From an uncultured Clostridia bacterium (GTDB taxonomy: Bacteria > Bacillota > Clostridia > UBA1381), in assembly GCA_934462715.1 (NCBI GenBank), contig CAKSIJ010000006.1, positions 62,001 to 126,000 on the forward strand: 64,000 bases of DNA, written 5' to 3'. Shown one piece after another: positions 16,658 through 23,974 of the stretch (position 1 is its first letter; each line of letters begins with the position of its first letter). A model generated the notes under the pieces. The model was not told where the DNA came from and did not search any database. It saw nothing but the letters and a program-made list of their open reading frames with translations. The position numbers were made by a program, and so were the translations under genes.

Positions 16658-16698
16658 ATGTTTGCAGATTAATAAAAAAAGAAACGGAGGTAATTTTC

Positions 16699-16887
16699 AT
16701 GCAATGCAGATTAAAAAGTAAGGTATTATGGGTCAGCATAGCAACACAGCTGGTTGCCCTGCTGCTTACTCTCAATGTTATCGATATAGGTACGTCGGAG
16801 CTCCTTAATAACCTTATAATCACAGTTTGCGAATTGTTTGTGACGTTTGGAATACTGAACAATCCGACAGCCTGCGATAAGCTGTGA
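16699..16887 (+). CDS. Phage holin, phi LC3-type
   Basis: 62-residue membrane protein. Two hydrophobic helices (about 9-25 and 34-52) and the closing motif GILNNPTACDKL match the phi LC3/holin-5 family, which opens the membrane to release endolysin. SD GGAGGT sits eight bases before ATG 16699; an upstream in-frame start at 16654 lies in the previous gene and has no SD. Paired with the endolysin 80 bases downstream, it makes a complete lysis cassette. Confidence 0.85.
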   Translation: MQCRLKSKVLWVSIATQLVALLLTLNVIDIGTSELLNNLIITVCELFVTFGILNNPTACDKL

Positions 16888-16902
16888 TTTTTACCGGATA
16901 GC

Positions 16903-16933
16903 GGTAATTGCAAAGTATGGTTTTGCAATTACC
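16903..16933 (+). promoter_or_regulatory. Intergenic hairpin H3 upstream of endolysin
   Basis: Arms GGTAATTGCAAA (16903-16914) and TTTGCAATTACC (16922-16933), 12 perfect pairs, 34 bases before the endolysin ATG. It shares the outer arms with H1 and the inner GCAAA with H2. Confidence 0.65.
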
Positions 16934-16967
16934 CGAAGCATAAATAGCACAAGGAGATTTTATTATA

Positions 16968-17627
16968 ATGACAACAAATGAAAAGCGTGACTTTCTTGTA
17001 AAAAATGTTCTGACAAGAAAAGAAAAAAACATATACTCTCAAAAGGTTCCCAACAGGACGATGATTGAGAACGGTTACGGAGATTGCTCGGGCACAATGC
17101 TGTATTGGTACAAAAAGTTGTTTGGCATTGACATCGGAATAAACACGGAGGCACAGCTGAAGTCCGGCGCGGGACGGAGAATAAACGTTTCTGTAATTTG
17201 CGGTGTGCCCGATGAGTCTGCATTAAACAAAGGGGATTTACTCTATTTTAGAGGGGGCGATGATTCCCGTACTGAGGGTGTGGGTCATGTTGAAATGTAT
17301 ATCGGAAACGGTGAAATATTTGGTCACGGCTCGGGAGTGGGCGGAACCGTTAAAAACATGGCAGACTATTGCAGAAAAAGGCAGAATACCGCCTCAACGA
17401 AAAAACTGAAAAATAAGGGTCTGATATGCGTAAAACGCTTTCTGGAGGACCAACAAAGCATGATTGAGCTTATTGAGGTTAATGATATTGTATGGGAATT
17501 TGCCCACAGGGGGATTATAACCGATTCAAAATTATGGCTTGACAAGCTTAGTGAGGACAAAAATGCTTACTGGCTTGCAAGAAAGGCGCTGCACGCCTTA
17601 CGAATGACCGAATCGGGTATTCGGTAA
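16968..17627 (+). CDS. Endolysin with NlpC/P60 peptidase domain
   Basis: Cell-wall hydrolase for lysis. The 219-residue product has an NlpC/P60-type cysteine peptidase domain (1-155) with Cys40 (GDCSG), His107 (VGHVEMY) and a polar third residue near GHGSG (119-123). A C-terminal domain (about 160-212) has the VNDIVWEFAHRGIITD block common as a cell-wall-binding or amidase-associated tail in clostridial lysins. No signal peptide, so release depends on the holin. SD AAGGAG. It is the last gene of the cluster. Confidence 0.85.
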   Translation: MTTNEKRDFLVKNVLTRKEKNIYSQKVPNRTMIENGYGDCSGTMLYWYKKLFGIDIGINTEAQLKSGAGRRINVSVICGVPDESALNKGDLLYFRGGDDSRTEGVGHVEMYIGNGEIFGHGSGVGGTVKNMADYCRKRQNTASTKKLKNKGLICVKRFLEDQQSMIELIEVNDIVWEFAHRGIITDSKLWLDKLSEDKNAYWLARKALHALRMTESGIR

Positions 17628-17644
17628 AATACACAAAATTCAAT

Positions 17645-17693
17645 AAAAAAACCGCTGCAACGGGATTTACATTATACCGTGCAGCAGTTTTTT
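17645..17693. terminator. Bidirectional terminator between phage cluster and serA
   Basis: AAAAAACCGCTGC (17645-17657) pairs with GCAGCAGTTTTTT (17681-17693) with a single mismatch. It terminates the phage operon and the convergent serC-serA transcript. Confidence 0.8.
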
Positions 17694-17722
17694 AATTATA
17701 GGAAAGTTTTTGCTGTTTAAAA

Positions 17723-18889
17723 CTATTTGATTACTCTTACCTTTATAACCTCGTCAATCGCATTTAATTTATCTACCAGATCGTTGGTTATGATTTCATC
17801 AGTATTGATGATTGTATATGCAATATCCTTTTTGCTCTTATTTATTATATCGGCAATGTTGATTTCTGCGTCGGAGAAAAGCTTTGAGAACTGAGCGATC
17901 ATATTCGGTACATTTTTATGAATTACGGTAACTCTGCCAACACCGTTAATCGGAAGTGAGCAATTGGGAAGATTTACGGAATTTAAAATGTTGCCGTTTT
18001 CAAGATAGTCCGATATTTCCTGAGCTGCCATAACGGCACAGTTATCCTCCGATTCCTCTGTTGAAGCTCCGAGGTGGGGAATGGCTATAATTCCGTCACA
18101 GTTTACGGTTTCTGCATTCGGGAAGTCGACTACATAGCAGGATACTTTCTTTGAAACAATTGCTTTCTTTATATCATCGTTATTGACAAGCTCGCCTCTT
18201 GCAAAATTCAAAAGCTTTACGCCGTCCTTCATTTTTGTGATAGCGTCGGCATTAATCATATATTTTGTATCCGGTGTAAGAGGAACATGGATTGTGATAT
18301 AGTCGGCATTTGCAAATATTTCGTCCATTGATTTTGCCTTTTCTATATGGCTTGATAATCTCCATGCAGCGTCTATTGAAAGGTACGGATCATAACCGAT
18401 TACTTTCATGCCGAGGTGTCTTGCTGCGTTTGCAACAAGTATACCTATAGCTCCCAGACCTATTACTCCCAAGGTTTTGCCCTGAATTTCACAGCCTGCA
18501 AAATTTGATTTACCCTTTTCTATCTGCTTTGCCACATCATTGCCCGTAAGACCGGCAGCCCATTTTATTCCGCCGACAATATTTCTTGAGGACAAGAGCA
18601 AGCCTGCAAGCACAAGCTCACACACGGCATTTGCGTTTGCGCCGGGGGTGTTAAATACCACAACGCCGTTTTGTGTGCATTTATCTATCGGAATATTGTT
18701 TGTTCCGGCTCCGGCTCTTGCAACTGCCTTAAGATTTTTCGGCAGCTCCATATCGTGCATTGCAAAGCTTCTTAAAATTATTCCGTCAACGTCATTTGCC
18801 GCAGCGTCATCGGTGATAGAATATTTTTTTTCGTCAAGCTGTTCAAGACCGCATGCGGCGATTTTATTCAAGGTTAAAATATTATACAT
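17723..18889 (-). CDS. serA: D-3-phosphoglycerate dehydrogenase with ACT domain
   Basis: First step of serine synthesis: oxidises 3-phosphoglycerate to 3-phosphohydroxypyruvate with NAD. In the 388-residue product the Rossmann motif GLGAIG lies at 144-149, the catalytic Arg in NFARGELV at 231 and His in IPHLGASTEE at 272. A C-terminal ACT domain (about 318-388) is the likely serine sensor. This is the short type without the intervening domain of the long E. coli-like forms. SD AAGGACGG. It lies 90 bases downstream of serC and is almost certainly co-transcribed with it. No serB lies in the window. Confidence 0.95.
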   Translation of the reverse strand: MYNILTLNKIAACGLEQLDEKKYSITDDAAANDVDGIILRSFAMHDMELPKNLKAVARAGAGTNNIPIDKCTQNGVVVFNTPGANANAVCELVLAGLLLSSRNIVGGIKWAAGLTGNDVAKQIEKGKSNFAGCEIQGKTLGVIGLGAIGILVANAARHLGMKVIGYDPYLSIDAAWRLSSHIEKAKSMDEIFANADYITIHVPLTPDTKYMINADAITKMKDGVKLLNFARGELVNNDDIKKAIVSKKVSCYVVDFPNAETVNCDGIIAIPHLGASTEESEDNCAVMAAQEISDYLENGNILNSVNLPNCSLPINGVGRVTVIHKNVPNMIAQFSKLFSDAEINIADIINKSKKDIAYTIINTDEIITNDLVDKLNAIDEVIKVRVIK

Positions 18890-18979
18890 TTTTATTACCG
18901 TCCTTTTCGCTTTATTGTTTCATAAAATTTTATATATGAAACCGTCCGCATTTCAGCGGACAATTTCGTTTATTATTGA

Positions 18980-20062
18980 TTATTTGTTTTCGGCTTCAAA
19001 TTTCTTCATAAATTCAACAAGCTTCTCAACGCCCTCCTTGGGCATAGCGTTATAAATGCTTGCTCTCATACCGCCAACGGTTCTGTGACCCTTTAAATTA
19101 ACAAAGCCGGCTTCTTTTGCTTCTTTGACGAATTTAGCGTCAAGCTCTTCGTTGCCTGTTATAAAGGGAACGTTCATAAGAGATCTGTCCTCTTTTACGA
19201 CAGTACCCTTAAACATTTCAGAGCTGTCGAGAAAATTGTAAAGAATCTTCGCTTTTTCTCTGTTAAGCTTTTCTATTGCAGCTATTCCGCCTTTTTCCTT
19301 TATCCATTCAAGAACAAGCTTCATGATATAGATGCCGTATGTCGGCGGTGTATTGTACATTGAACCGTTGTCTGCATGAATCTGATAATTGAACATAGTC
19401 GGTGTAATATCCATTTGATTTCCGATTAGATCGTTTCTGATTATGCAAAGCGTAACTCCGGCAGGACCAAGATTCTTCTGCGCACCGGCATAAAGCATAC
19501 CGAATTTTGAAACGTCCATAACCTCAGACATAACCATAGATGAAATATCCGCAATAAGAGGAACATCTCCGGTATCGGGAATTTCATTATACTTTGTGCC
19601 GTAAATTGTATTATTCATACAGATATAGAAATAGTCCGCATCCTTTGAAAATTTCGATTTGTCAAGCTTGGGTATGTATGAAAAGGTCTTATCCTGAGAT
19701 GAGGCTATCTCATTTACCGTTATATATCTTTTTGCTTCCGCAGCTGCCTTCTTTGCCCATTGACCCGTTATAACGATGTCACATTTTTTGTTCTTGTTTC
19801 CGATATTCATCGGTATCATTGTAAACTGACTGGACGCACCGCCCTGCAAAAACAATACGGTATAATTATCCGGTACATTCATGAGTTCTCTTACCAATGC
19901 TTCGCAGCCCTTGATTATAGCTTCGTAATCCTTGGAGCGGTGACTCATTTCCATAACCGACATTCCGGAGGTTCCGTACTCCACCATTTCTGCCTGTGCT
20001 TTTTTCAGGACTTCTTCGGGGAGCATAGACGGTCCTGCCGAAAAATTGTAAACTCTGCTCAT
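18980..20062 (-). CDS. serC: Phosphoserine aminotransferase
   Basis: Second step of serine synthesis, PLP-dependent transfer of the amino group from glutamate to 3-phosphohydroxypyruvate. The 360-residue product opens with VYNFSAGPSMLP and has the PLP lysine in AGAQKNLGPAG. ATG 20062 has a strong GGAGG SD; the longer frame to 20095 would translate a GC-rich hairpin. The gene has its own consensus promoter (20245-20273) and a 176-base structured leader, suggesting regulation at RNA level. Leads the serC-serA operon. Confidence 0.95.
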   Translation of the reverse strand: MSRVYNFSAGPSMLPEEVLKKAQAEMVEYGTSGMSVMEMSHRSKDYEAIIKGCEALVRELMNVPDNYTVLFLQGGASSQFTMIPMNIGNKNKKCDIVITGQWAKKAAAEAKRYITVNEIASSQDKTFSYIPKLDKSKFSKDADYFYICMNNTIYGTKYNEIPDTGDVPLIADISSMVMSEVMDVSKFGMLYAGAQKNLGPAGVTLCIIRNDLIGNQMDITPTMFNYQIHADNGSMYNTPPTYGIYIMKLVLEWIKEKGGIAAIEKLNREKAKILYNFLDSSEMFKGTVVKEDRSLMNVPFITGNEELDAKFVKEAKEAGFVNLKGHRTVGGMRASIYNAMPKEGVEKLVEFMKKFEAENK

Positions 20063-20394
20063 AATAATCCTCCATTCCGCCGCCGGGGGCGACATAAATT
20101 AACACCCGAACAAGCGCCGCTGCGCTTGTTGCTTTTTATGTTAGCCGTAATAAACCAAACCCATTAAGGGCTTGATTGTTTATGACTACTCAACCATTGT
20201 TATATATACTGATGTTCTTTCTCAACAAACAGTTGTATTCTTATATTATATAATAATTTTACTGATTAGTCAATGGGAACTTTGTCAAATTTGTGACAAA
20301 AATTGTACAATTTTTGCGGTAATAAATTGTGGTTATTTTTCTTTTTGCGATTATAACCCATTTTATGTATAAAACAGCTCAAAAAATGATTTTT
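20063..20394 (-). promoter_or_regulatory. serC promoter and long structured leader
   Basis: On the minus strand TTGACT (20268-20273) and TATAAT (20245-20250) are 17 bp apart. The roughly 176-base leader contains a hairpin AAGCCC/GGGTTT, a possible seven-codon ORF (ATG at 20164-20166, MGLVYYG), a perfect 9-bp hairpin AACAAGCGC-AGCG-GCGCTTGTT (20110-20131), and a GC hairpin next to the SD. No T-box consensus and no T-run were seen. The remainder (20274-20394) is the 3' flank of rnhB. Confidence 0.6.
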
Positions 20395-21060
20395 TTAATG
20401 TTTTGCTTGCGTATTGTCCTGACCGCCGAGAAGCTTTTTGAGAAAGGTTCTTCTGTGAATCGGGCAAGGACCGTATTCTAAAATTGCTTTGTTATGGAGA
20501 GCTGTGCCGTAGCCCTTGTGCTTTTCAAATCCGTATTCGGGATATTTTTCGGCTATTTTTGTTATGAAACGGTCACGGGATACCTTTGCAAGAATTGAAG
20601 CCGCCGCAATGCTTATGCTTTTCGAGTCGCCTTTTACGATGGTGCAGTGCGGCAGGGTCATATTTTTTATGCTGTTGCCGTCAATCATAACATAATCCGG
20701 CTTTATGCGCATACCGTTTACCGCATTATTCATAGCAAGGTGAGTTGCGTTTAATATGTTGATTTCGTCGATTGCTTTTTCGTCAACGCTTGCAACGTTC
20801 CAGCATATTGCCTTTTCGCAGATAATATCAAAAAGCTCATCTCTTTTTTTCTCGGAAAGCTTTTTAGAATCGTTAATGCCGTCAATTACGCAGTCGGGGG
20901 GAAGAATAACGCACGCCGCAAAAACAGGCCCCGCCAAAGGACCGCGCCCTGCTTCATCAACCCCGGCAATAAGCTCAAAGCCTTCACTGCGCTTCATATT
21001 TTCATATTCGCACATGGCCTCCTGACGTATTATTTCTTCTTCATGTGTAAGTTTTTTCAT
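20395..21060 (-). CDS. rnhB: Ribonuclease HII
   Basis: Removes RNA from RNA-DNA hybrids and single ribonucleotides from DNA. The 221-residue product shows GVDEAGRGPLAGPV with the first two catalytic acids, NDSKKLSEKKR, and SILAKVSRDR further on, all RNase HII hallmarks. Start 21060 (SD ACGGAGA) was preferred over the upstream 21087, which lies across the GC hairpin of the leader. Divergent from the DUF4364 gene. Confidence 0.95.
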   Translation of the reverse strand: MKKLTHEEEIIRQEAMCEYENMKRSEGFELIAGVDEAGRGPLAGPVFAACVILPPDCVIDGINDSKKLSEKKRDELFDIICEKAICWNVASVDEKAIDEINILNATHLAMNNAVNGMRIKPDYVMIDGNSIKNMTLPHCTIVKGDSKSISIAAASILAKVSRDRFITKIAEKYPEYGFEKHKGYGTALHNKAILEYGPCPIHRRTFLKKLLGGQDNTQAKH

Positions 21061-21167
21061 ATAAATCTCCGTTCTGCCGCCGAACACGGCTGTGTAAATC
21101 CTGCGAAAAAAGTGATAAATTTGTGGTTAATTTTATTAAAGCTATGGCATTTTGCGGCAAAGTGTGG

Positions 21168-21173
21168 TATAAT
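21168..21173 (+). promoter_or_regulatory. Extended -10 promoter for DUF4364 gene
   Basis: TGGTATAAT (extended TGn -10) lies 36 bases before the ATG. The -35 region is poor, which an extended -10 can compensate for. Confidence 0.55.
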
Positions 21174-21208
21174 ATTAAAAACTGTAATCAATAAAGGCGG
21201 TGCTGAGA

Positions 21209-21772
21209 ATGAAATACAACAGAGAAATTTACGATCAGATAACAATACAATATATAATACTTTTCACACTTAACAAGGCAGACAGAATAATAACGCATGA
21301 TCAGCTGACATCTTTGGTGCTGGATTGCTGCAATATAAAATTCACCGAGTTCAGAATTGCCGTTGACAACCTTGAAAAAATAGGTCATATCCGAATCTTT
21401 TCGCCGGACGGCAAGGAAACCTATTGCGAGCTTCTTCCTGCCGGACGTGAGGCAAGCGGTTTTTTTGAGAAAAAAATACCGATTTATATAAGAGAGCCGA
21501 TAGAAGAATATATTCCTGTATTTTTCAGGGAGGAAACGGTAAAAAGGAGCGTCAGAGCCGAGCTTCTTCCGCTTAATGAAAGGGAATATATGGCGGATCT
21601 CGGGATATTTGACGGCAAAACCCCTCTTATGAAACTTGCAGTGTATGCCGGTACAAGAAAATATGCAAACAGCATGATAAGGGAATTTAAAAAGAATCCC
21701 CAAAAGCTGTATGAAACGGTGATAGAGCTTATAGGAAACAATCTTGACGAAACTGAAAATGAAGATGGCTGA
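21209..21772 (+). CDS. DUF4364 family winged-helix regulator
   Basis: 187 residues. N-terminal winged-helix-like region (about 8-75, with KADRIITHDQLTSLVLD and ITYEL-type strands) followed by an alpha/beta domain; matches the DUF4364 family found next to housekeeping genes in Clostridia. Its target is not known. Start 21209 with AAAGGCGGTG; an upstream GTG at 21200 is possible but overlaps the SD. Own extended -10 promoter; ends six bases before the convergent thiN stop. Confidence 0.8.
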   Translation: MKYNREIYDQITIQYIILFTLNKADRIITHDQLTSLVLDCCNIKFTEFRIAVDNLEKIGHIRIFSPDGKETYCELLPAGREASGFFEKKIPIYIREPIEEYIPVFFREETVKRSVRAELLPLNEREYMADLGIFDGKTPLMKLAVYAGTRKYANSMIREFKKNPQKLYETVIELIGNNLDETENEDG

Positions 21773-21777
21773 TATGT

Positions 21778-22395
21778 TTAGTCGCGTGATTTGATAATCA
21801 GTCCCGAGCCGCCGCCGATATTTACGGTGCATTTGCCCGAAGTCATTACGTTGCTTACTCCTCTGCTTTCACCGAAAATCAATGTTTCGTTTTCAAGGGG
21901 ATAATCAAGCCCAGAGGCAGTTATTCCGTTTAGGTCACCGCCGAATGGGATCAGCGATAAAAGGTCGCCTTTTTTGCCGTAGATGATATTTTCCTCCAAA
22001 GCAAAGTATATTTCGTTGTGTTCATCTATTATCTTGCCTTTCTTTCCCGATTCAGCTATCTGCTTTAAAAGCATCAGATTGGTTATTGTGTGGTCGAGCC
22101 TTGTTCCGATGAAGCCGAGCATCAAAATTTCGTCAAAGTCCTTTAAAAGAACATATTTTACGCAAACCTCGGAATCGGTAAAGTCCTTTCTGACAGGCAG
22201 ATTGATTATTTCTCCGTCATAGCTTTCATCGCCGATTGAATCCATATCTCCGATGAGAACATCGGGCTTGATTCTCAATTTCACGGCGTGTCTGTAGCCG
22301 CCGTCCGCACATATGATATAATCGCCCTTTCTGAGCTTCCCGGCGATGAAATCATAATCCTTTATTTCGCCGTTGCCTATTATTACAGCTCTCAT
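21778..22395 (-). CDS. thiN: Thiamine pyrophosphokinase
   Basis: Transfers pyrophosphate from ATP to thiamine to give thiamine diphosphate, the cofactor also needed by the transketolase and acetolactate synthase in this window. 205 residues with the ADGGYRHA motif, the signature DVLIGDMDSI, and FTDSEVCVKY, all diagnostic. SD GAGGAGTG. The start lies one base after the rpe stop, so the two are translationally coupled. The order rsgA-rpe-thiN is the common Firmicute arrangement. Confidence 0.95.
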   Translation of the reverse strand: MRAVIIGNGEIKDYDFIAGKLRKGDYIICADGGYRHAVKLRIKPDVLIGDMDSIGDESYDGEIINLPVRKDFTDSEVCVKYVLLKDFDEILMLGFIGTRLDHTITNLMLLKQIAESGKKGKIIDEHNEIYFALEENIIYGKKGDLLSLIPFGGDLNGITASGLDYPLENETLIFGESRGVSNVMTSGKCTVNIGGGSGLIIKSRD

Positions 22396-22396
22396 T

Positions 22397-23035
22397 TTAT
22401 CTGCACTCCTCAATCAATGCTTTTGTGGATTCCGAAATGCTGCCGTTGAATACGGCAGAGCCGGCAACAATTATATTTGCGCCCAATTCGGTAACTTTTT
22501 TTATGTTGGCGAGATTCACGCCGCCGTCAACCTCAATGTTAAAATCATTCCCGAGTCTGTTTCTGAAATATGTAATTTTTTCGTTTACATCGTCAATGTA
22601 TTTCTGACCGCCGTGACCGGGGTGTACGCTCATTATCAGAATCATATCAATATTGTCAAGATACGGGAGGAGTACCTCTTTCGGCGTTTCGGGATTGATT
22701 GCTATCCCAACCTTAAGCCCAAGTTCTTTTACTTTGGAAATACAGGCGTCAATATCGTCTGTCGCTTCTGCGTGAAAGGTTATTCCGTCAGCGCCTGCCG
22801 CAGCAAAATCATCTATGTAACGGATAGGATCGCATATCATTAAATGCACATCAAAAAACAGCTTGGAGTGCTTTCTGAGCGATTTGTATACGCAAGCGCC
22901 GAAGCTGATGTTCGGGACAAACATACCATCCATAACATCTATATGAAGCCACTGCGCTCCTGCTTTTTCGGTTTCCTTTACACATTCGGCAAGCTTTGAA
23001 AAGTCAGCCGATAAAATTGATGGTGATAAAATCAT
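22397..23035 (-). CDS. rpe: Ribulose-phosphate 3-epimerase
   Basis: Interconverts ribulose 5-phosphate and xylulose 5-phosphate in the pentose phosphate pathway. The 212-residue TIM barrel shows SPSILSADF at the N-terminus, the metal-binding HIDVMDG and DVHLMI segments and SVHPGHGGQ in the phosphate loop. ATG 23035 follows AAAGGATT; the longer frame start at 23077 has no SD. Between rsgA and thiN in one operon. Confidence 0.96.
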   Translation of the reverse strand: MILSPSILSADFSKLAECVKETEKAGAQWLHIDVMDGMFVPNISFGACVYKSLRKHSKLFFDVHLMICDPIRYIDDFAAAGADGITFHAEATDDIDACISKVKELGLKVGIAINPETPKEVLLPYLDNIDMILIMSVHPGHGGQKYIDDVNEKITYFRNRLGNDFNIEVDGGVNLANIKKVTELGANIIVAGSAVFNGSISESTKALIEECR

Positions 23036-23092
23036 TTTATAAAATCCTTTCCAAATTAAATGACAGCCGCAAAACAAACAGCTTTACGATTA

Positions 23093-23956
23093 TCATTCCC
23101 ACGGCTTGTGGTTTTTTAAAATTTCATACATTTTAGTATAGCTCAAATACCGCTCTTCCGAAATCTTTCCTGCCGCAAGAGCGTTTTTTACGGCACAGTC
23201 GGGTTCGCTTATATGCGCACAGCCCTTGAAGCGGCATTCGGAGGACAGCGAAGCCATTTCGGGAAAATAAAGATATAATTCCGAGCAGTCAATTATATCC
23301 GGCTGCAATGAACTGAAGCCGGGGGTGTCGAGAACAAAACCGCCGCCGTTAAGCTCAAAAAGCTCTACATGACGTGTGGTATGCTTTCCTCTGCCGATTT
23401 TCTCGCTTATGCTTCCGGTTTCAACGGAGCGGTCGGTAATCATGTTAAGAATACTCGATTTTCCTACGCCGGATAAACCGGCAAATGCGGTGGTTTTTCC
23501 TTGCAGAAATTCCGGCAGACCGTTCGGAAGCCTGCTTTCTGAGGCACAGGCTTCAAATATACGGTAACCGGTATTTTTGTATGCGTTTTTTATCTTATCC
23601 GCCGATTCGAGGTCGGTTTTGTTTATGCAAAGCGCGGGAGTAATACCCTTAAGCTCTGCAATAAGCAGAAGCTTGTCGGTCAGATAAAAATCGGGTGAGG
23701 GATTTTTTGCAGCGGCAACAATTATCAGTGTGTCGATATTGGCAACCGGAGGACGTATCAATTCGGTTTTCCGGGGTTCTATCCTGTCAATACTTCCGTG
23801 ACCGGAATCGGTTATTGAAATTTCTACTCTGTCGCCTATCATCGGCTTGATATTTTCTTTTCGGAAAATGCCTCTTGCCTTACACTCATATACGTTGGAA
23901 TCTTCTGCCTTTATATAATAAAAACCGCCGATTCCTTTGATTATAATGCCCTGCAA
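23093..23956 (-). CDS. rsgA: Ribosome small subunit-dependent GTPase A
   Basis: Circularly permuted GTPase that assists late 30S subunit assembly. The 287-residue product has an N-terminal OB fold, then the permuted order G4 (NKTD), G1 (GLSGVGKSS), G3 (DTPG), and a C-terminal zinc knuckle (CRFKGCAHISEPDC). Starts at TTG 23956 with AAAGGATT; no ATG fits the OB fold. Heads rsgA-rpe-thiN, and follows the TPR protein with an 18-base gap. Confidence 0.95.
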   Translation of the reverse strand: MQGIIIKGIGGFYYIKAEDSNVYECKARGIFRKENIKPMIGDRVEISITDSGHGSIDRIEPRKTELIRPPVANIDTLIIVAAAKNPSPDFYLTDKLLLIAELKGITPALCINKTDLESADKIKNAYKNTGYRIFEACASESRLPNGLPEFLQGKTTAFAGLSGVGKSSILNMITDRSVETGSISEKIGRGKHTTRHVELFELNGGGFVLDTPGFSSLQPDIIDCSELYLYFPEMASLSSECRFKGCAHISEPDCAVKNALAAGKISEERYLSYTKMYEILKNHKPWE

Positions 23957-23974
23957 ACAATCAAATCCTTTCTG

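Noticed and set aside
5613..17627. R- or F-type tailocin (phage tail bacteriocin)
   Set aside because: Terminase, portal, scaffold and capsid genes are all present and intact, so the particle should have a head; no sheath gene.
5412..17722. att sites bounding the phage cluster
   Set aside because: Comparing flanks by eye gave no direct repeat longer than chance; both edges are terminators of host genes.
20063..20394. Serine T-box riboswitch upstream of serC
   Set aside because: No T-box antiterminator consensus and no T-run terminator could be found in the leader.
21188..21832. 214-codon minus-strand frame opposite the DUF4364 gene
   Set aside because: Antisense to a recognised family gene, no SD, rich in Tyr/Phe/Arg as expected of a shadow frame.
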